From NCBI RefSeq assembly GCF_004522095.1, contig NZ_SPUI01000002.1, forward strand, positions 930,001-994,000: a DNA stretch of 64,000 bases, read 5' to 3'. Below, piece by piece: positions 36,524-44,807 of the stretch; positions within the stretch are counted from its first letter, which is position 1; the number at the start of each line of letters is the position of its first letter. The stretch comes from Nocardioides sp. 503. Lineage in GTDB: Bacteria; Actinomycetota; Actinomycetes; Propionibacteriales; Nocardioidaceae. The notes beneath the pieces were generated by a model that was not told where the DNA came from, ran no database searches, and was given only the letters and a program-made list of their open reading frames with translations. The translations under genes were made by a program, and so were the position numbers.

Positions 36524-37687
36524 TCAGCTGCTCGGCTTCTCCGAGCCGACGACCCACATCGCGAAGAACTGCGAGCCGCCGCCGTAGGCGTGGCCGAGCG
36601 CCCGCCGGGCGCCGTCGACCTGGTGCTCGCCGGCTGCGCCGCGCACCTGGAGCGCGGCCTCGCCGAAGCGCAGCATCCCCGAGGCGCCGATCGGGTTGGA
36701 CGACAGCACGCCGCCCGAGCAGTTGACCGGCAGCCGTCCGGTCATCGCGGTCTCGCCCGACTCGGTGAGCTGCCAGCCCTCGCCCTCCCCGGCGAAGCCC
36801 AGGCTCTCCAGCCACATCGGCTCGAACCACGAGAACGGCACGTAGATCTCGGCGGCGTCGATCTCCGCGAACGGGTCGGTGATGCCGGCCTGCTTCCACA
36901 GGTACGCCGCGGCGTCGCGCGAGGCCTGCGGGTTGACCTGGTCGCGCTCGGCGGCGGAGGTCGACTCCGAGCGCATGACGGTGCCGTGGATCCAGGCCGG
37001 GTTGGGCGAGGCCTTCGCGGTGTCCTCGTCCACGATCACCAGCGCGCAGGCGCCGTCGGAGGACGGGCAGGTCTCGTCGTAGCGGATCGGGTCCCACAGC
37101 ATCGTGGAGGCCAGGACGGACTCGACGGTGGTGCCCTCGTTGTGGAGGTGGGCGTAGGGGTTCTTGAGCGCGTTGTTGCGGTCCTTGGCGGCCACGATCG
37201 CGCCCACGTGCGTGGGGGCGCCCGAGCGGCGGATGTAGGAGCGCACGTGCGGCGCGAAGTAGCCGCCGGCCCCGGCGTGCACGGGCATGTTGAACGGCAG
37301 CGGCACCGACAGCGCCCACATGGCGTTGGACTCCGACTGCTTCTCGTAGGCCACCGTGAGCACCCGCTTGTGCACCCCCGACTGCACGAGCGAGGCGGCG
37401 ACGATCGCGGTCGACCCGCCCACCGAGCCTGCGGTGTGGACCCGCAGGAGCGGCTTGCCGGCGGCTCCCAGCGACTCCGCGAGGAACAGCTCGGGCATCA
37501 TGACGCCCTCGAACAGGTCCGGCGCCTTGCCGACGACGATCGCGTCGATGTCGTCCAACGTGAGGTTCGCGTCGAGCAGGGCCCGGTCAATGGCCTCGCG
37601 GCACAGGCCGGCCATGGACACGTCCTGGCGCTTGGCGCGGTGGTGGGTCTGGCCGATGCCGACCACGGCCGCAGGCTGCTTGGCCAT
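36524..37687 (-). CDS. ltp3: Thiolase-fold protein Ltp3
   Basis: A 387-residue SCP-x-type thiolase-fold protein closely like M. tuberculosis Rv3523 (RQDVSMAGLCREAIDRALLD, VVGKAPDLFEGVMMPELF, IGASGMLRFGEAALQVRG, LGHAYGGGSQFF). The position of the acylatable cysteine is occupied by RVHTAGSVGGS (residues 82-92) with no Cys. Thiolysis is therefore unlikely. Retro-aldol cleavage, as by Ltp2 with its DUF35 partner, is a better model. In Rhodococcus, Ltp3 and Ltp4 are needed for C24-branched sterol side chains. ATG 37687 overlaps the ltp4 stop. The open frame to 37726 is not used. Confidence 0.88.
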   Translation of the reverse strand: MAKQPAAVVGIGQTHHRAKRQDVSMAGLCREAIDRALLDANLTLDDIDAIVVGKAPDLFEGVMMPELFLAESLGAAGKPLLRVHTAGSVGGSTAIVAASLVQSGVHKRVLTVAYEKQSESNAMWALSVPLPFNMPVHAGAGGYFAPHVRSYIRRSGAPTHVGAIVAAKDRNNALKNPYAHLHNEGTTVESVLASTMLWDPIRYDETCPSSDGACALVIVDEDTAKASPNPAWIHGTVMRSESTSAAERDQVNPQASRDAAAYLWKQAGITDPFAEIDAAEIYVPFSWFEPMWLESLGFAGEGEGWQLTESGETAMTGRLPVNCSGGVLSSNPIGASGMLRFGEAALQVRGAAGEHQVDGARRALGHAYGGGSQFFAMWVVGSEKPSS

Positions 37688-38754
37688 CAGAGGCCGTCCT
37701 TTCCGGTGCTGGAGTCCAGGACACACAGGAGGTTCTGCTGAAGAGCCGCCCCGGAGGTCGCGTGGCCGACGCCCTTGGAGATCTCGCCGGACCAGATCCG
37801 GCGGGCGGTCTCGCCGACCCTGATCCCGCCGCCGGAGAACATCGGGTTGCTCGTGAGCGCGCCGCCCGACGGGTTGATGCGGACGTCGTCGGCCAGGCCG
37901 AGCTCGCGGCGCAGGATCAGCTCCTGGTGGCTGAACGGCGCGTGCAGCTCGGCCACCTCGACGCCGGTGAGGTCGACGGCGGCGGCGGCGTCGGCCGCGC
38001 TGGGGGAGCGCGTCAGGTCGCGGTTGGAGAGGCTGGAGGGGTCCACGAAGTGCGACAGCCCGGTGATCCAGGCCGGCCGGTCGCGTACCTCGCGCGCTCT
38101 GTCACCCGCGGCCAGCACCAGGGCGGCGACCCCGTCGGTGACCGGTGCGCAGTCGTGCTTGCGCAGCGGGTCGGCGTACATCGGTCGGGCGAGGAGCTCC
38201 TCGACCGACGAGCCGCCCTTGCGGATCGAGTGCTCGTTCTGCTCGGCGTCGGTCAGCGAGCGCTGGGCGACCTCGGCCATCGCCCGCTCGTCCCAGACGC
38301 CGGCGTCGATCCCGGCGCGGGCCTGGAGCCCGGCGAGCGACACGGTGTCGGGCCACAGCGGCGTCATCGTGTAGGGGTCCAGCTGCAGGGCGAGGGTGCG
38401 TCGCAGCACGCCGGCCGAGCTCTTGCCGAACGCGTAGACCAGCGCCGTGTCGACCTCGCCGGTCTGGATCTTGATCCAGGCCTCGTACATCGCCCAGGCC
38501 AGGTCCATCTCGACGTGCGACTCGTTGACCGGCGGCGTCACGCCGATGGCGTCGACCGCCTGCACGAAGGAGAACGAGCGGCCGGCGAGGTAGTCGGAGG
38601 AGCCGGAGCACCAGAACCCCACGTCGCGCCGCGTCCAGCCGGTCTGCTCGTAGCACTCGGCGAGGATCGGGACCAGCATCTCGACGCAGGTCGGGGACCC
38701 GTCGAAGTCCGGCAGCTGCTGCTGGGCGAACCCGACGACGGCAACGTCTCTCAT
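37687..38754 (-). CDS. ltp4: Thiolase-fold protein Ltp4
   Basis: A 355-residue thiolase-fold protein resembling M. tuberculosis Rv3522: GFWCSGSSDYLAGRSFSFVQ, INESHVEMD-like VNESHVEMDLAWAMYEAW, KSSAGVLRRTLALQLDPYT and HATSGAALQQNLLCVLD. Like Ltp3 it lacks the N-terminal nucleophilic Cys (ESHVEMD stands there) but keeps late His/Gly motifs. It is expected to pair with Ltp3 and the DUF35 protein. Two adjacent ATGs exist (38757 and 38754). AAGGA gives better spacing to the second. It lies between the DUF35 gene and ltp3 in one operon. Confidence 0.87.
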   Translation of the reverse strand: MRDVAVVGFAQQQLPDFDGSPTCVEMLVPILAECYEQTGWTRRDVGFWCSGSSDYLAGRSFSFVQAVDAIGVTPPVNESHVEMDLAWAMYEAWIKIQTGEVDTALVYAFGKSSAGVLRRTLALQLDPYTMTPLWPDTVSLAGLQARAGIDAGVWDERAMAEVAQRSLTDAEQNEHSIRKGGSSVEELLARPMYADPLRKHDCAPVTDGVAALVLAAGDRAREVRDRPAWITGLSHFVDPSSLSNRDLTRSPSAADAAAAVDLTGVEVAELHAPFSHQELILRRELGLADDVRINPSGGALTSNPMFSGGGIRVGETARRIWSGEISKGVGHATSGAALQQNLLCVLDSSTGKDGL

Positions 38755-38762
38755 CATCGTCC

Positions 38763-39734
38763 TTAGAGGTGGCGCTTGTAGGTGTCGTAGTCCGCGTCCG
38801 GCTCGTCCGTCGGCGCGAAGTGGTCGATGTTCTCCAGGGAGTAGGCCCACTCCTCGCGGGGCTTCCACACGGCCTTCACCCGCATCCCCATCCGCACCTC
38901 GTCGGCGGGCACGCCGAGGATGAGGTGGAGCAGCGCGATGTCGGCGCCGTCGAGCAGCACGTAGGCCGAGACGTACGGCGGGGCGATCTTCTGGCCGAGG
39001 AACGGCACGTTGACGATGCAGAACGTCGTGATGGTGCCGGCGCCGCTGAGCTCGATCTCGCCCTCGGTCGGCGTCCCGTCGGTCGGGCACGCGCTGCGGG
39101 GCGGCACGTAGACCTTGTGGCACGAAGGGCAGCGCTGGCCGAGGATCCGGCCCTCGTCGAGGCCCCGGTAGAACGTCGACTCCTCCGGGGAGGCGGCGTA
39201 GATGTAGTCGAGCGACACCGGCGTCACCACGCCGGCGACGGGCTCGGTGGTCGAGGGGTTTCGAGACGGTTGCTGCGCAACCTCCTCAACCCCCGGCCGG
39301 TCGAGAGGCTCGAACGCAGCGATGTCGTTGATGTGGCCGACGCGCTCCGCGGCCCAGCGGACCCGCACCCGCATGCCGGTGCTGATGTCGTCGGGGGAGG
39401 CCACGTCGACGGCGTGGAAGAGCGGCCGCGTGGCGCCGTCCAGGGTGACGAGGGCGAAGGCGAAGGGCCGGCCGAAGGGCTGGCCGGCCACCGGCTCGGG
39501 CACCCAGGTCCACGACGTCACGGTGCCGACGTCGGCGACCTCGACGAAGTCGGCGGTCTGCTCGTGGGTCACGGGGTCGTACTCCAGGGGCGGCACCACC
39601 ACCTCGCCCGCCGACGTGCGGCCGCCGACGACCACCTTGTCGCGCAGGCCGGTGAGGAAGCGACCGAGCACCGGCCCGGTCGATCGGGTGTAGTCGAAGG
39701 CGACGGTGACGGGCGCTGACAGAGTGCGTGTCAT
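38763..39734 (-). CDS. Tandem DUF35 (OB-fold) acyl-CoA-associated protein, Rv3521-like
   Basis: A 323-residue protein with two DUF35 units. The N-terminal one (about 20-140) has lost its zinc cysteines (GGRTSAGEVVVPPLEYDP). The C-terminal one (about 185-310) keeps GQRCPSCHKVYVPPRSACP, with Cys202, Cys205 and Cys216. DUF35 partners bind CoA substrates for thiolase-fold aldolases, so it probably serves Ltp3 and Ltp4 downstream. The linker carries VEEVAQQPSRN (149-159), encoded by the same 34-bp repeat found in kstD. ATG 39734 is preferred because the frame start at 39752 lies within the KstR operator. Confidence 0.85.
   Translation of the reverse strand: MTRTLSAPVTVAFDYTRSTGPVLGRFLTGLRDKVVVGGRTSAGEVVVPPLEYDPVTHEQTADFVEVADVGTVTSWTWVPEPVAGQPFGRPFAFALVTLDGATRPLFHAVDVASPDDISTGMRVRVRWAAERVGHINDIAAFEPLDRPGVEEVAQQPSRNPSTTEPVAGVVTPVSLDYIYAASPEESTFYRGLDEGRILGQRCPSCHKVYVPPRSACPTDGTPTEGEIELSGAGTITTFCIVNVPFLGQKIAPPYVSAYVLLDGADIALLHLILGVPADEVRMGMRVKAVWKPREEWAYSLENIDHFAPTDEPDADYDTYKRHL
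39258..39291 (-). repeat. Dispersed 34-bp repeat, copy 2, inside the DUF35 gene
   Basis: Identical over 34 bases to 2561-2594, with the same inverted repeat GGTTGCTGCGCAACC and in the same reading frame relative to its host gene. It forms the inter-domain linker of the tandem DUF35 protein. Confidence 0.85.
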
Positions 39735-39744
39735 GGTGCGAAAG

Positions 39745-39758
39745 TGAAACACGTTCTA
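39745..39758. promoter_or_regulatory. KstR operator in the DUF35/oxidoreductase divergent promoter
   Basis: TGAAACACGTTCTA fits TnnAACnnGTTnnA. On the plus strand it runs into TAGATT (39757-39762), the likely -10 of the oxidoreductase gene. On the minus strand the DUF35 ATG begins 11 bases away. Confidence 0.85.
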
Positions 39759-39792
39759 GATTTGGGAGCAAGCGTTCTGCGAGGGTGTTCCC

Positions 39793-40836
39793 ATGAAACT
39801 TGGTTTGCAGCTGGGCTACTGGGGCGCGCAGCCGCCGACGGGCACGGCGGAGCTGGTCGCCGCCGCGGAGGACGCCGGGTTCGACGCGATCTTCACCGCC
39901 GAGGCCTGGGGCTCGGACGCCTTCACCCCTCTGGCGTGGTGGGGCCGGGAGACCTCGCGCGTGCGGCTGGGGACCTCGATCGTGCAGATGTCCGGCAGGT
40001 CCCCGACGTCCATCGCGATGCACGCGCTGACGCTCGACCACCTCAGCGGCGGCCGGGTCGTGCTGGGCATGGGCGTCAGCGGCCCGCAGGTCGTCGAGGG
40101 CTGGTACGGCCAGCCGTTCTCCAAGCCGCTGGCGCGGACCCGTGAGGTCGTCGACATCATCCGCCAGGTGCTGGCCCGCGAGGAGAAGGTGACCAACGAC
40201 GGCCCGCACTACCCGCTGCCGTTCACCGGTCCGGGCTCGGTCGGCCTGGGCAAGGCGCTCAAGCCGATCGTGCACCCCCTGCGCGCCGACATCCCGATCT
40301 GGCTGGGCGCCGAGGGCCCCAAGAACGTCGCCCAGACGGCCGAGATCGCCGACGGCTGGATCCCGATCTTCTACACGCCGCGCTCGGCCGGCATGTACCA
40401 GCCGTGGCTCGACGAGGGCTTCGCGCGACCCGGCGCCCGGCGTACGCGGGCGGACTTCGAGATCGCCGCCACCTGCCACGTCCAGGTCGTGTCCGGCGCC
40501 GAGGAGAAGGCGGCCGTCATCGCCGCGATGAAGCCGGTCGTCGCCCTCTACATGGGCGGCATGGGCGCCAAGGACCAGAACTTCCACAAGCAGGTCTTCG
40601 AGCGGATGGGCCACGAGGCGCTGGCCGACGAGGTGCAGCGGCTCTACCTCGAGGGGGACAAGGACCGTGCGGTCGCGCTGATCCCCGACGAGCTGGTCGA
40701 CGACATGCACATCATCGGCACCGCCCCGGAGGTCAAGGAGCGGGCGGCGCAGTGGGAGGAGACCGGCGTGACGACGCTGCTGCTCAGCTGCCGCGACGCC
40801 GCCGAGGTGCGCACGATCGCGGAGGTACTAGCCTGA
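39793..40836 (+). CDS. LLM-class, F420-type oxidoreductase (Rv3520c-like)
   Basis: A 347-residue luciferase-like TIM-barrel protein. It begins MKLGLQLGYWGAQPP and has DAIFTAEAWGSDAFTPLAWWG, LGTSIVQMSGRSPTSIAMHAL and GRVVLGMGVSGPQVVEGW, the pattern of F420-dependent members. The M. tuberculosis homologue Rv3520c is divergent from the Rv3521-ltp4-ltp3 operon exactly as here and is KstR-controlled. It probably dehydrogenates or reduces a sterol side-chain CoA ester. The true cofactor and substrate are not established. It is separated by four bases from the DUF2237 gene. Confidence 0.88.
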   Translation: MKLGLQLGYWGAQPPTGTAELVAAAEDAGFDAIFTAEAWGSDAFTPLAWWGRETSRVRLGTSIVQMSGRSPTSIAMHALTLDHLSGGRVVLGMGVSGPQVVEGWYGQPFSKPLARTREVVDIIRQVLAREEKVTNDGPHYPLPFTGPGSVGLGKALKPIVHPLRADIPIWLGAEGPKNVAQTAEIADGWIPIFYTPRSAGMYQPWLDEGFARPGARRTRADFEIAATCHVQVVSGAEEKAAVIAAMKPVVALYMGGMGAKDQNFHKQVFERMGHEALADEVQRLYLEGDKDRAVALIPDELVDDMHIIGTAPEVKERAAQWEETGVTTLLLSCRDAAEVRTIAEVLA

Positions 40837-40840
40837 CCAC

Positions 40841-41233
40841 GTGGCCGACCGCAACGTCCTGGGCGAGGAGCTGCAGGAGTGCGGCACCGACCCGGTCACC
40901 GGCTTCTACCGCGACGGGTTCTGCAGCACCGGCCCCGAGGACCTCGGCAGCCACACCATCTGCGCGGTCGTGACCGCGGACTTCCTCGAGCACCAGCGCA
41001 GCATCGGCAACGACCTGTCGACCCCGATGCCCGTCTACGGCTTCGCGGGCCTGACGCCGGGGGACCGCTGGTGCGTCACCGCCGTCAACTGGGCCCGCGC
41101 GTACGACGCCGGCCACGCCTCCCACGTCGTGCTGGCCGCGACCCACGAGGCGGTCCTGGCGATCGTGCCGCTCGACGTGCTGCAGCGGCACGCCGTCGAC
41201 GTGCCGGGTGACCTGAGCGGACTCGACGGGTAG
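40841..41233 (+). CDS. DUF2237 family protein
   Basis: A 130-residue protein of DUF2237. NVLGEELQECGTDPVTGFYRDGFCSTGPEDLGSH has the conserved Cys pair and the FYRDG.C motif, followed by TVCAV-like HTICAVVT, and GDRWCVTAVNWARAYDAG. Conserved cysteines suggest metal binding, but function is unknown in the family. It starts at GTG 40841, four bases after the oxidoreductase stop, so it is part of the same KstR-regulated transcript. Confidence 0.85.
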   Translation: MADRNVLGEELQECGTDPVTGFYRDGFCSTGPEDLGSHTICAVVTADFLEHQRSIGNDLSTPMPVYGFAGLTPGDRWCVTAVNWARAYDAGHASHVVLAATHEAVLAIVPLDVLQRHAVDVPGDLSGLDG

Positions 41234-41263
41234 CTCTCCTGGAATGCCCCACCGACCACGGTG

Positions 41264-41277
41264 GTTGAAGCATCAAC
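41264..41277. promoter_or_regulatory. Inverted repeat GTTGA-AGCA-TCAAC upstream of an LLM oxidoreductase
   Basis: A perfect 5-bp arm palindrome 41 bases before the downstream ATG. AT-richer than its surroundings, it resembles MarR-family operators. No regulator gene is adjacent, so the binding protein is unknown. Confidence 0.4.
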
Positions 41278-41317
41278 AAGGTCCGGCACCCGTCCGGCCC
41301 CGAGCGGAAGGTCTTCC

Positions 41318-42346
41318 ATGCACATCGGCGTCGACAGCTTCGTCTCCACGGTCACCGACCCCCGGACCGGCAAGGTCGTCGGTCCGGCCGAGCGCATGGA
41401 GCACCTGCTCGAGGAGATCGCGCTGGCCGACCGATCGGGCCTCTACTCCTTCGGCATCGGCGAGCACCACCGCAGCGAGTACTACGACTCCGCCCCGCCG
41501 GTGATCCTCGCCGCCGCGGCCGCCCGCACCGAGCGGATCCGCCTCGGCAGCGCGGTCGCCGTCCTGAGCGCCACCGACCCGGTCCGCCTGTTCCAGCAGT
41601 TCGCGACCCTCGACCTGATCTCGAAGGGCCGCATCGACCTGGTGGTCGGCCGCGGCTCGTTCACCGAGGCGTTCCCGCTCTTCGGCCTGGACCTGGCCGA
41701 CTACGACTCGCTCTTCACCGAGAAGCTCGAGCTGCTGCTCCAGATCCGCGACCAGGAGGAGGTCACCTGGTCCGGGAAGCACCGGCCGCCGCTGGTGCGC
41801 CAGCGCGTCTACCCGCGCCCGGTCCAGGACCCGCTCCCGATCTGGGTCGGCGTCGGCGGCACGCCGGAGTCGTTCGCCCGCGCCGGCTTCCTGGGTCTGC
41901 CGCTGATGGTCGCGATCATCGGCGGGGAGCCGCGCCAGTTCGGTCCGCTCGTGGACCTCTACCGCCGCGCCGGCGCGCAGGCCGGCCACGCGCCCGAGAA
42001 GCTCCAGGTGGGTCTGCACGTCTTCGGCTTCGTCGCCGAGAGCACCAAGGCCGCGAGCGACACGATCTACCCGGGCTGGGAGGAGATGTTCCGCAAGGTC
42101 TCGCGCGAGCGCGGCTTCGCGCCGCCCACCCGGGCGCAGTTCAACGCGACCTCGGGCCCCGACGGAGCCTTCTTCATGGGCGACCCGGACACCGTGGCCA
42201 CCAAGATCCGCCGCGTCGCCGACCAGCTGGGCGGCGTCGACCGGCTCTCGCTGCAGATGACCAACCCGCGGCTGGCGCACGAGGACCTGCTGCGCGGCAT
42301 CGAGCTGCTCGGCACCGAGGTCGCCCCGCTGGTCGCGGACGTCTAG
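41318..42346 (+). CDS. LLM-class flavin-dependent oxidoreductase
   Basis: A 342-residue luciferase-like protein: MHIGVDSFVSTVTDPRTG, FGIGEHHRSEYYDSAPPVIL, RLGSAVAVLSATDPVRLFQQF, DLVVGRGSFTEAFPLFG. GTPESFARAGFLGLPLMVAIIGG lies in the flavin pocket region. The ATG at 41318 has GGAAGG seven bases upstream. An in-frame GTG at 41261 lies within the operator region and is less likely. Substrate unknown. It is probably monocistronic behind the inverted repeat at 41264. Confidence 0.85.
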   Translation: MHIGVDSFVSTVTDPRTGKVVGPAERMEHLLEEIALADRSGLYSFGIGEHHRSEYYDSAPPVILAAAAARTERIRLGSAVAVLSATDPVRLFQQFATLDLISKGRIDLVVGRGSFTEAFPLFGLDLADYDSLFTEKLELLLQIRDQEEVTWSGKHRPPLVRQRVYPRPVQDPLPIWVGVGGTPESFARAGFLGLPLMVAIIGGEPRQFGPLVDLYRRAGAQAGHAPEKLQVGLHVFGFVAESTKAASDTIYPGWEEMFRKVSRERGFAPPTRAQFNATSGPDGAFFMGDPDTVATKIRRVADQLGGVDRLSLQMTNPRLAHEDLLRGIELLGTEVAPLVADV

Positions 42347-42373
42347 GCCACCGCGGTCCCGTACGGTCGTGCC

Positions 42374-43399
42374 GTGTCCACCAGTGCCGCGGCAGGCTCC
42401 CTCGCCCAGCAGCTCCTCGACGCCCAGGTCGCCTTCCACCTCGACCGGCTGAGCGGCGACCGGCTCGCGGCGAAGGTCGCCGACCTGGCGCAGGACGCCC
42501 TCGACGCGGCCGGCCAGCACGCGATCGGCGACCTGGTGGAGGTGCAGGCCGTCAAGGACATCGTGACCCGCGCGCTGGGCACGGTCCCGGGCAGCGCGGC
42601 CGTGAGCGGCTTCGTGGAGCTCGCCACCGAGGTGCTCGCCGACGGCCCGGCCGAGCCGTACCCGCTCGGCGAGCTCGTCGACCGCGACCAGGTCGCCGGT
42701 CTCCTCGACGAGGTGCTGGCGCTCACGCCCGCCCTCGAGCGGGGACTGGAGCGGCTGACCGCGAGCCCGCTGGTGGGCACGATGGCCTCGCGGTTCATGG
42801 CCCGCATCGTGGGGGAGGTCCTCCAGGCCAACAAGGCGGTGGCCGACAAGGTGCCCGGCCTGGGCTCGCTGATGTCCTTCGGCACCAGCGCCGCGTCCCG
42901 GGTGATGGGTGCGGCCGACAAGCAGTTCGAGGGCCTCATCGGCGACACGATGGGCAAGGGCGGAACCTTCGCCGTACGCCGTCTCAACCGGATCGTCGTG
43001 GAGACCCTGCGTGACCCCACGACCCGCGAGGCCGTCCTGCAGGTGTGGGACCTCGCCGCCGCGCAGCCGGTCTCCGGGCTGGGCGAGGAGGCCCGTGAGG
43101 AGCTGTCCGGGGTCGTCACGGCCGGGCACGAGCTCCTCGTCACCACCCTGGCGCACGAGCAGGTCGCCCGGCTGGGCGAGGTGGTCGTCGACGGGTTCTT
43201 CGAGCGCTTCGGCGGCTACACGCCGACCGAGCTCCTCGACGAGCTCGACCTGAGCCGCGAGCACCTGGTCGCCGACCTGGTCCGGATCGCCCCGGGCGTC
43301 GTCGACGCCCTGCGCGAGACCGGCGACCTCGAGCGCCTGCTGCGCGAGCAGCTCGAGCCGTTCTACGCCTCGGCGGAGGTCCGGGACCTGCTCGGCTGA
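42374..43399 (+). CDS. Hypothetical helical protein
   Basis: A 341-residue, mostly alpha-helical, acidic protein starting at GTG 42374, without signal peptide or clear membrane segment. Two related stretches can be seen (GELVDRDQVAGLLDEVLALTP and VVDGFFERFGGYTPTELLDEL). No catalytic motif was found and no family is recognised. Its length, codon use and lack of gaps say it is a real gene. The preceding oxidoreductase ends 27 bases upstream. Confidence 0.65.
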   Translation: MSTSAAAGSLAQQLLDAQVAFHLDRLSGDRLAAKVADLAQDALDAAGQHAIGDLVEVQAVKDIVTRALGTVPGSAAVSGFVELATEVLADGPAEPYPLGELVDRDQVAGLLDEVLALTPALERGLERLTASPLVGTMASRFMARIVGEVLQANKAVADKVPGLGSLMSFGTSAASRVMGAADKQFEGLIGDTMGKGGTFAVRRLNRIVVETLRDPTTREAVLQVWDLAAAQPVSGLGEEAREELSGVVTAGHELLVTTLAHEQVARLGEVVVDGFFERFGGYTPTELLDELDLSREHLVADLVRIAPGVVDALRETGDLERLLREQLEPFYASAEVRDLLG

Positions 43400-43475
43400 C
43401 CTGGCTCGCGGATCTGCACGGAACCTCCACACGTCCTCCCCACGACGCGACCGGTCGCGCGCCTAGCGTCGGCCC

Positions 43476-43850
43476 ATGACCACGATCCAGGACACCACCT
43501 CGACCTCCCACCGCCGGCTCGGCCTCGCGCTGGCCGGGCTGACCGCCCTGTTCCTGGTGCTCGGCATCGGTGCGCTGGGCATCCTCGGCCCGGGCGGCCG
43601 TCCCGACCGCGTGTACGTCGCCGTGCTGGCCGTCCTCGTCGTCGGTGTGGCGGTCTCCCGCCTCCGGCCGCCCGCCCTGGCGCTCGCCCTCGCCGCGACC
43701 GCGGCGACCCAGGTGCTGGTCACGGCGGTCGCCCTCCTGGGCGGTCTGCCCCCCGAGGGCTCCTCGACCCTCGACATCGTCGGCGTCAACGCGATGTACA
43801 CGGGCCTGTGGGCGCTGTCCGCCTGGCTCGTCCACCCCGTCCGGCGCTGA
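43476..43850 (+). CDS. Small membrane protein, four predicted helices
   Basis: A 124-residue protein with hydrophobic segments at about 15-38, 45-60, 66-88 and 100-118, and short loops. The cytoplasmic N-terminus is Thr/Ser-rich. No family recognised. A perfect 14-base palindrome (CGCGACCGGTCGCG) lies 16 bases upstream, but it may be chance in such GC-rich DNA. Confidence 0.6.
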   Translation: MTTIQDTTSTSHRRLGLALAGLTALFLVLGIGALGILGPGGRPDRVYVAVLAVLVVGVAVSRLRPPALALALAATAATQVLVTAVALLGGLPPEGSSTLDIVGVNAMYTGLWALSAWLVHPVRR

Positions 43851-43888
43851 CAGCGATGAGTCGACAGGCCGGTCCCGGTCGACACGGC

Positions 43889-44764
43889 ATGACCATCGCC
43901 ACCCACGTGCTCGAGACCCCCGAGGTCGACCTCGCCTACGACGTCCGCGGCCCGCTCCCCACCGCAGACGGACGCCGGCCGCTGCTCCTGGTAGGCCAGC
44001 CCATGGACGCCGGAGGCTTCGCCACCCTGGCCGCGCTGCTGCCCGACCGGACCGTGGTCACCTACGACCCACGTGGCCTGGGTCGCAGCACCCGCAAGGA
44101 CGGGCGCACCGACCACGACCCCGAGACGCAGGCGGAGGACCTGCACGCCCTCGTGCAGGCCCTGGGAGGGGGGCCGGTGGACATCTTCGGAAGCAGCGGC
44201 GGCGCCGTGAGCGCCCTGGCCCTCGTGACGGCGCACCCCGACGACGTCGCCGTCCTGGTCGCCCACGAGCCGCCCCTCATCCCCGTCCTCCCGGACGCGG
44301 CCGCCGCCGAGCGTGCCCGCGTGCAGGTGCGCGACGCCTACGAGGCCCACGGCCGGGGCGCCGGCATGGCGGCGTTCATGACGCTGTCCTCCTGGCAGGG
44401 CGAGTACACCGACGACTACTTCGCGCAGCCCGCCGCGGATCCGGCGGCGTTCGGCATGCCCGCCGAGGACGACGGCAGCCGCGACGACCCGCTGCTCTCC
44501 GACGTCTCCTGGGCGGTCAGCAGCTACCGCCCCGACGTCGGCGCGCTGCTCGCCGCGCCGACCCGCCTCGTGGTCGCCGTGGGGGAGGAGTCGGCAGGGG
44601 TGTTCACGGGCCGCACGTCGGTCGCCGCCGCTGAGCGGCTCGGTCAGCAGGTCACGGTCTTCCCCAGCCACCACGGTGGTTTCCTCGGCGGCGAGCACGG
44701 CTACGCCGGTCAGCCCGAGGCCTTCGCGGCCCGGCTCCGCGCCGTGCTCGACGGCGACGACTGA
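43889..44764 (+). CDS. Alpha/beta-hydrolase
   Basis: A 291-residue alpha/beta-hydrolase-fold protein. LLLVGQPMDAGGFATLA stands where an oxyanion loop is usual, VVTYDPRGLGRSTR is the strand-beta4 loop, and the nucleophile is the Ser of IFGSSGGAVSAL. The acid is probably in VVAVGEES. The catalytic His is likely in PSHHGGFLGG. Substrate unknown. Starts at ATG 43889; ATG 43856 would add 11 residues. Probably an esterase or lactonase-type hydrolase. Confidence 0.8.
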   Translation: MTIATHVLETPEVDLAYDVRGPLPTADGRRPLLLVGQPMDAGGFATLAALLPDRTVVTYDPRGLGRSTRKDGRTDHDPETQAEDLHALVQALGGGPVDIFGSSGGAVSALALVTAHPDDVAVLVAHEPPLIPVLPDAAAAERARVQVRDAYEAHGRGAGMAAFMTLSSWQGEYTDDYFAQPAADPAAFGMPAEDDGSRDDPLLSDVSWAVSSYRPDVGALLAAPTRLVVAVGEESAGVFTGRTSVAAAERLGQQVTVFPSHHGGFLGGEHGYAGQPEAFAARLRAVLDGDD

Positions 44765-44807
44765 GGGTCCGGCCGGGCGCGCCGACCCGGCGTGGTTGGC
44801 TGGAGCC

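Noticed and set aside
39735..39752. Upstream in-frame ATG at 39752 for the DUF35 gene
   Set aside because: It would start translation inside the KstR operator. The ATG at 39734 gives the normal protein start.
43446..43459. Perfect 14-base palindrome CGCGACCGGTCGCG upstream of a small membrane gene
   Set aside because: Such GC-only palindromes are expected by chance several times in a window of this composition, and no second copy or promoter context supports it.
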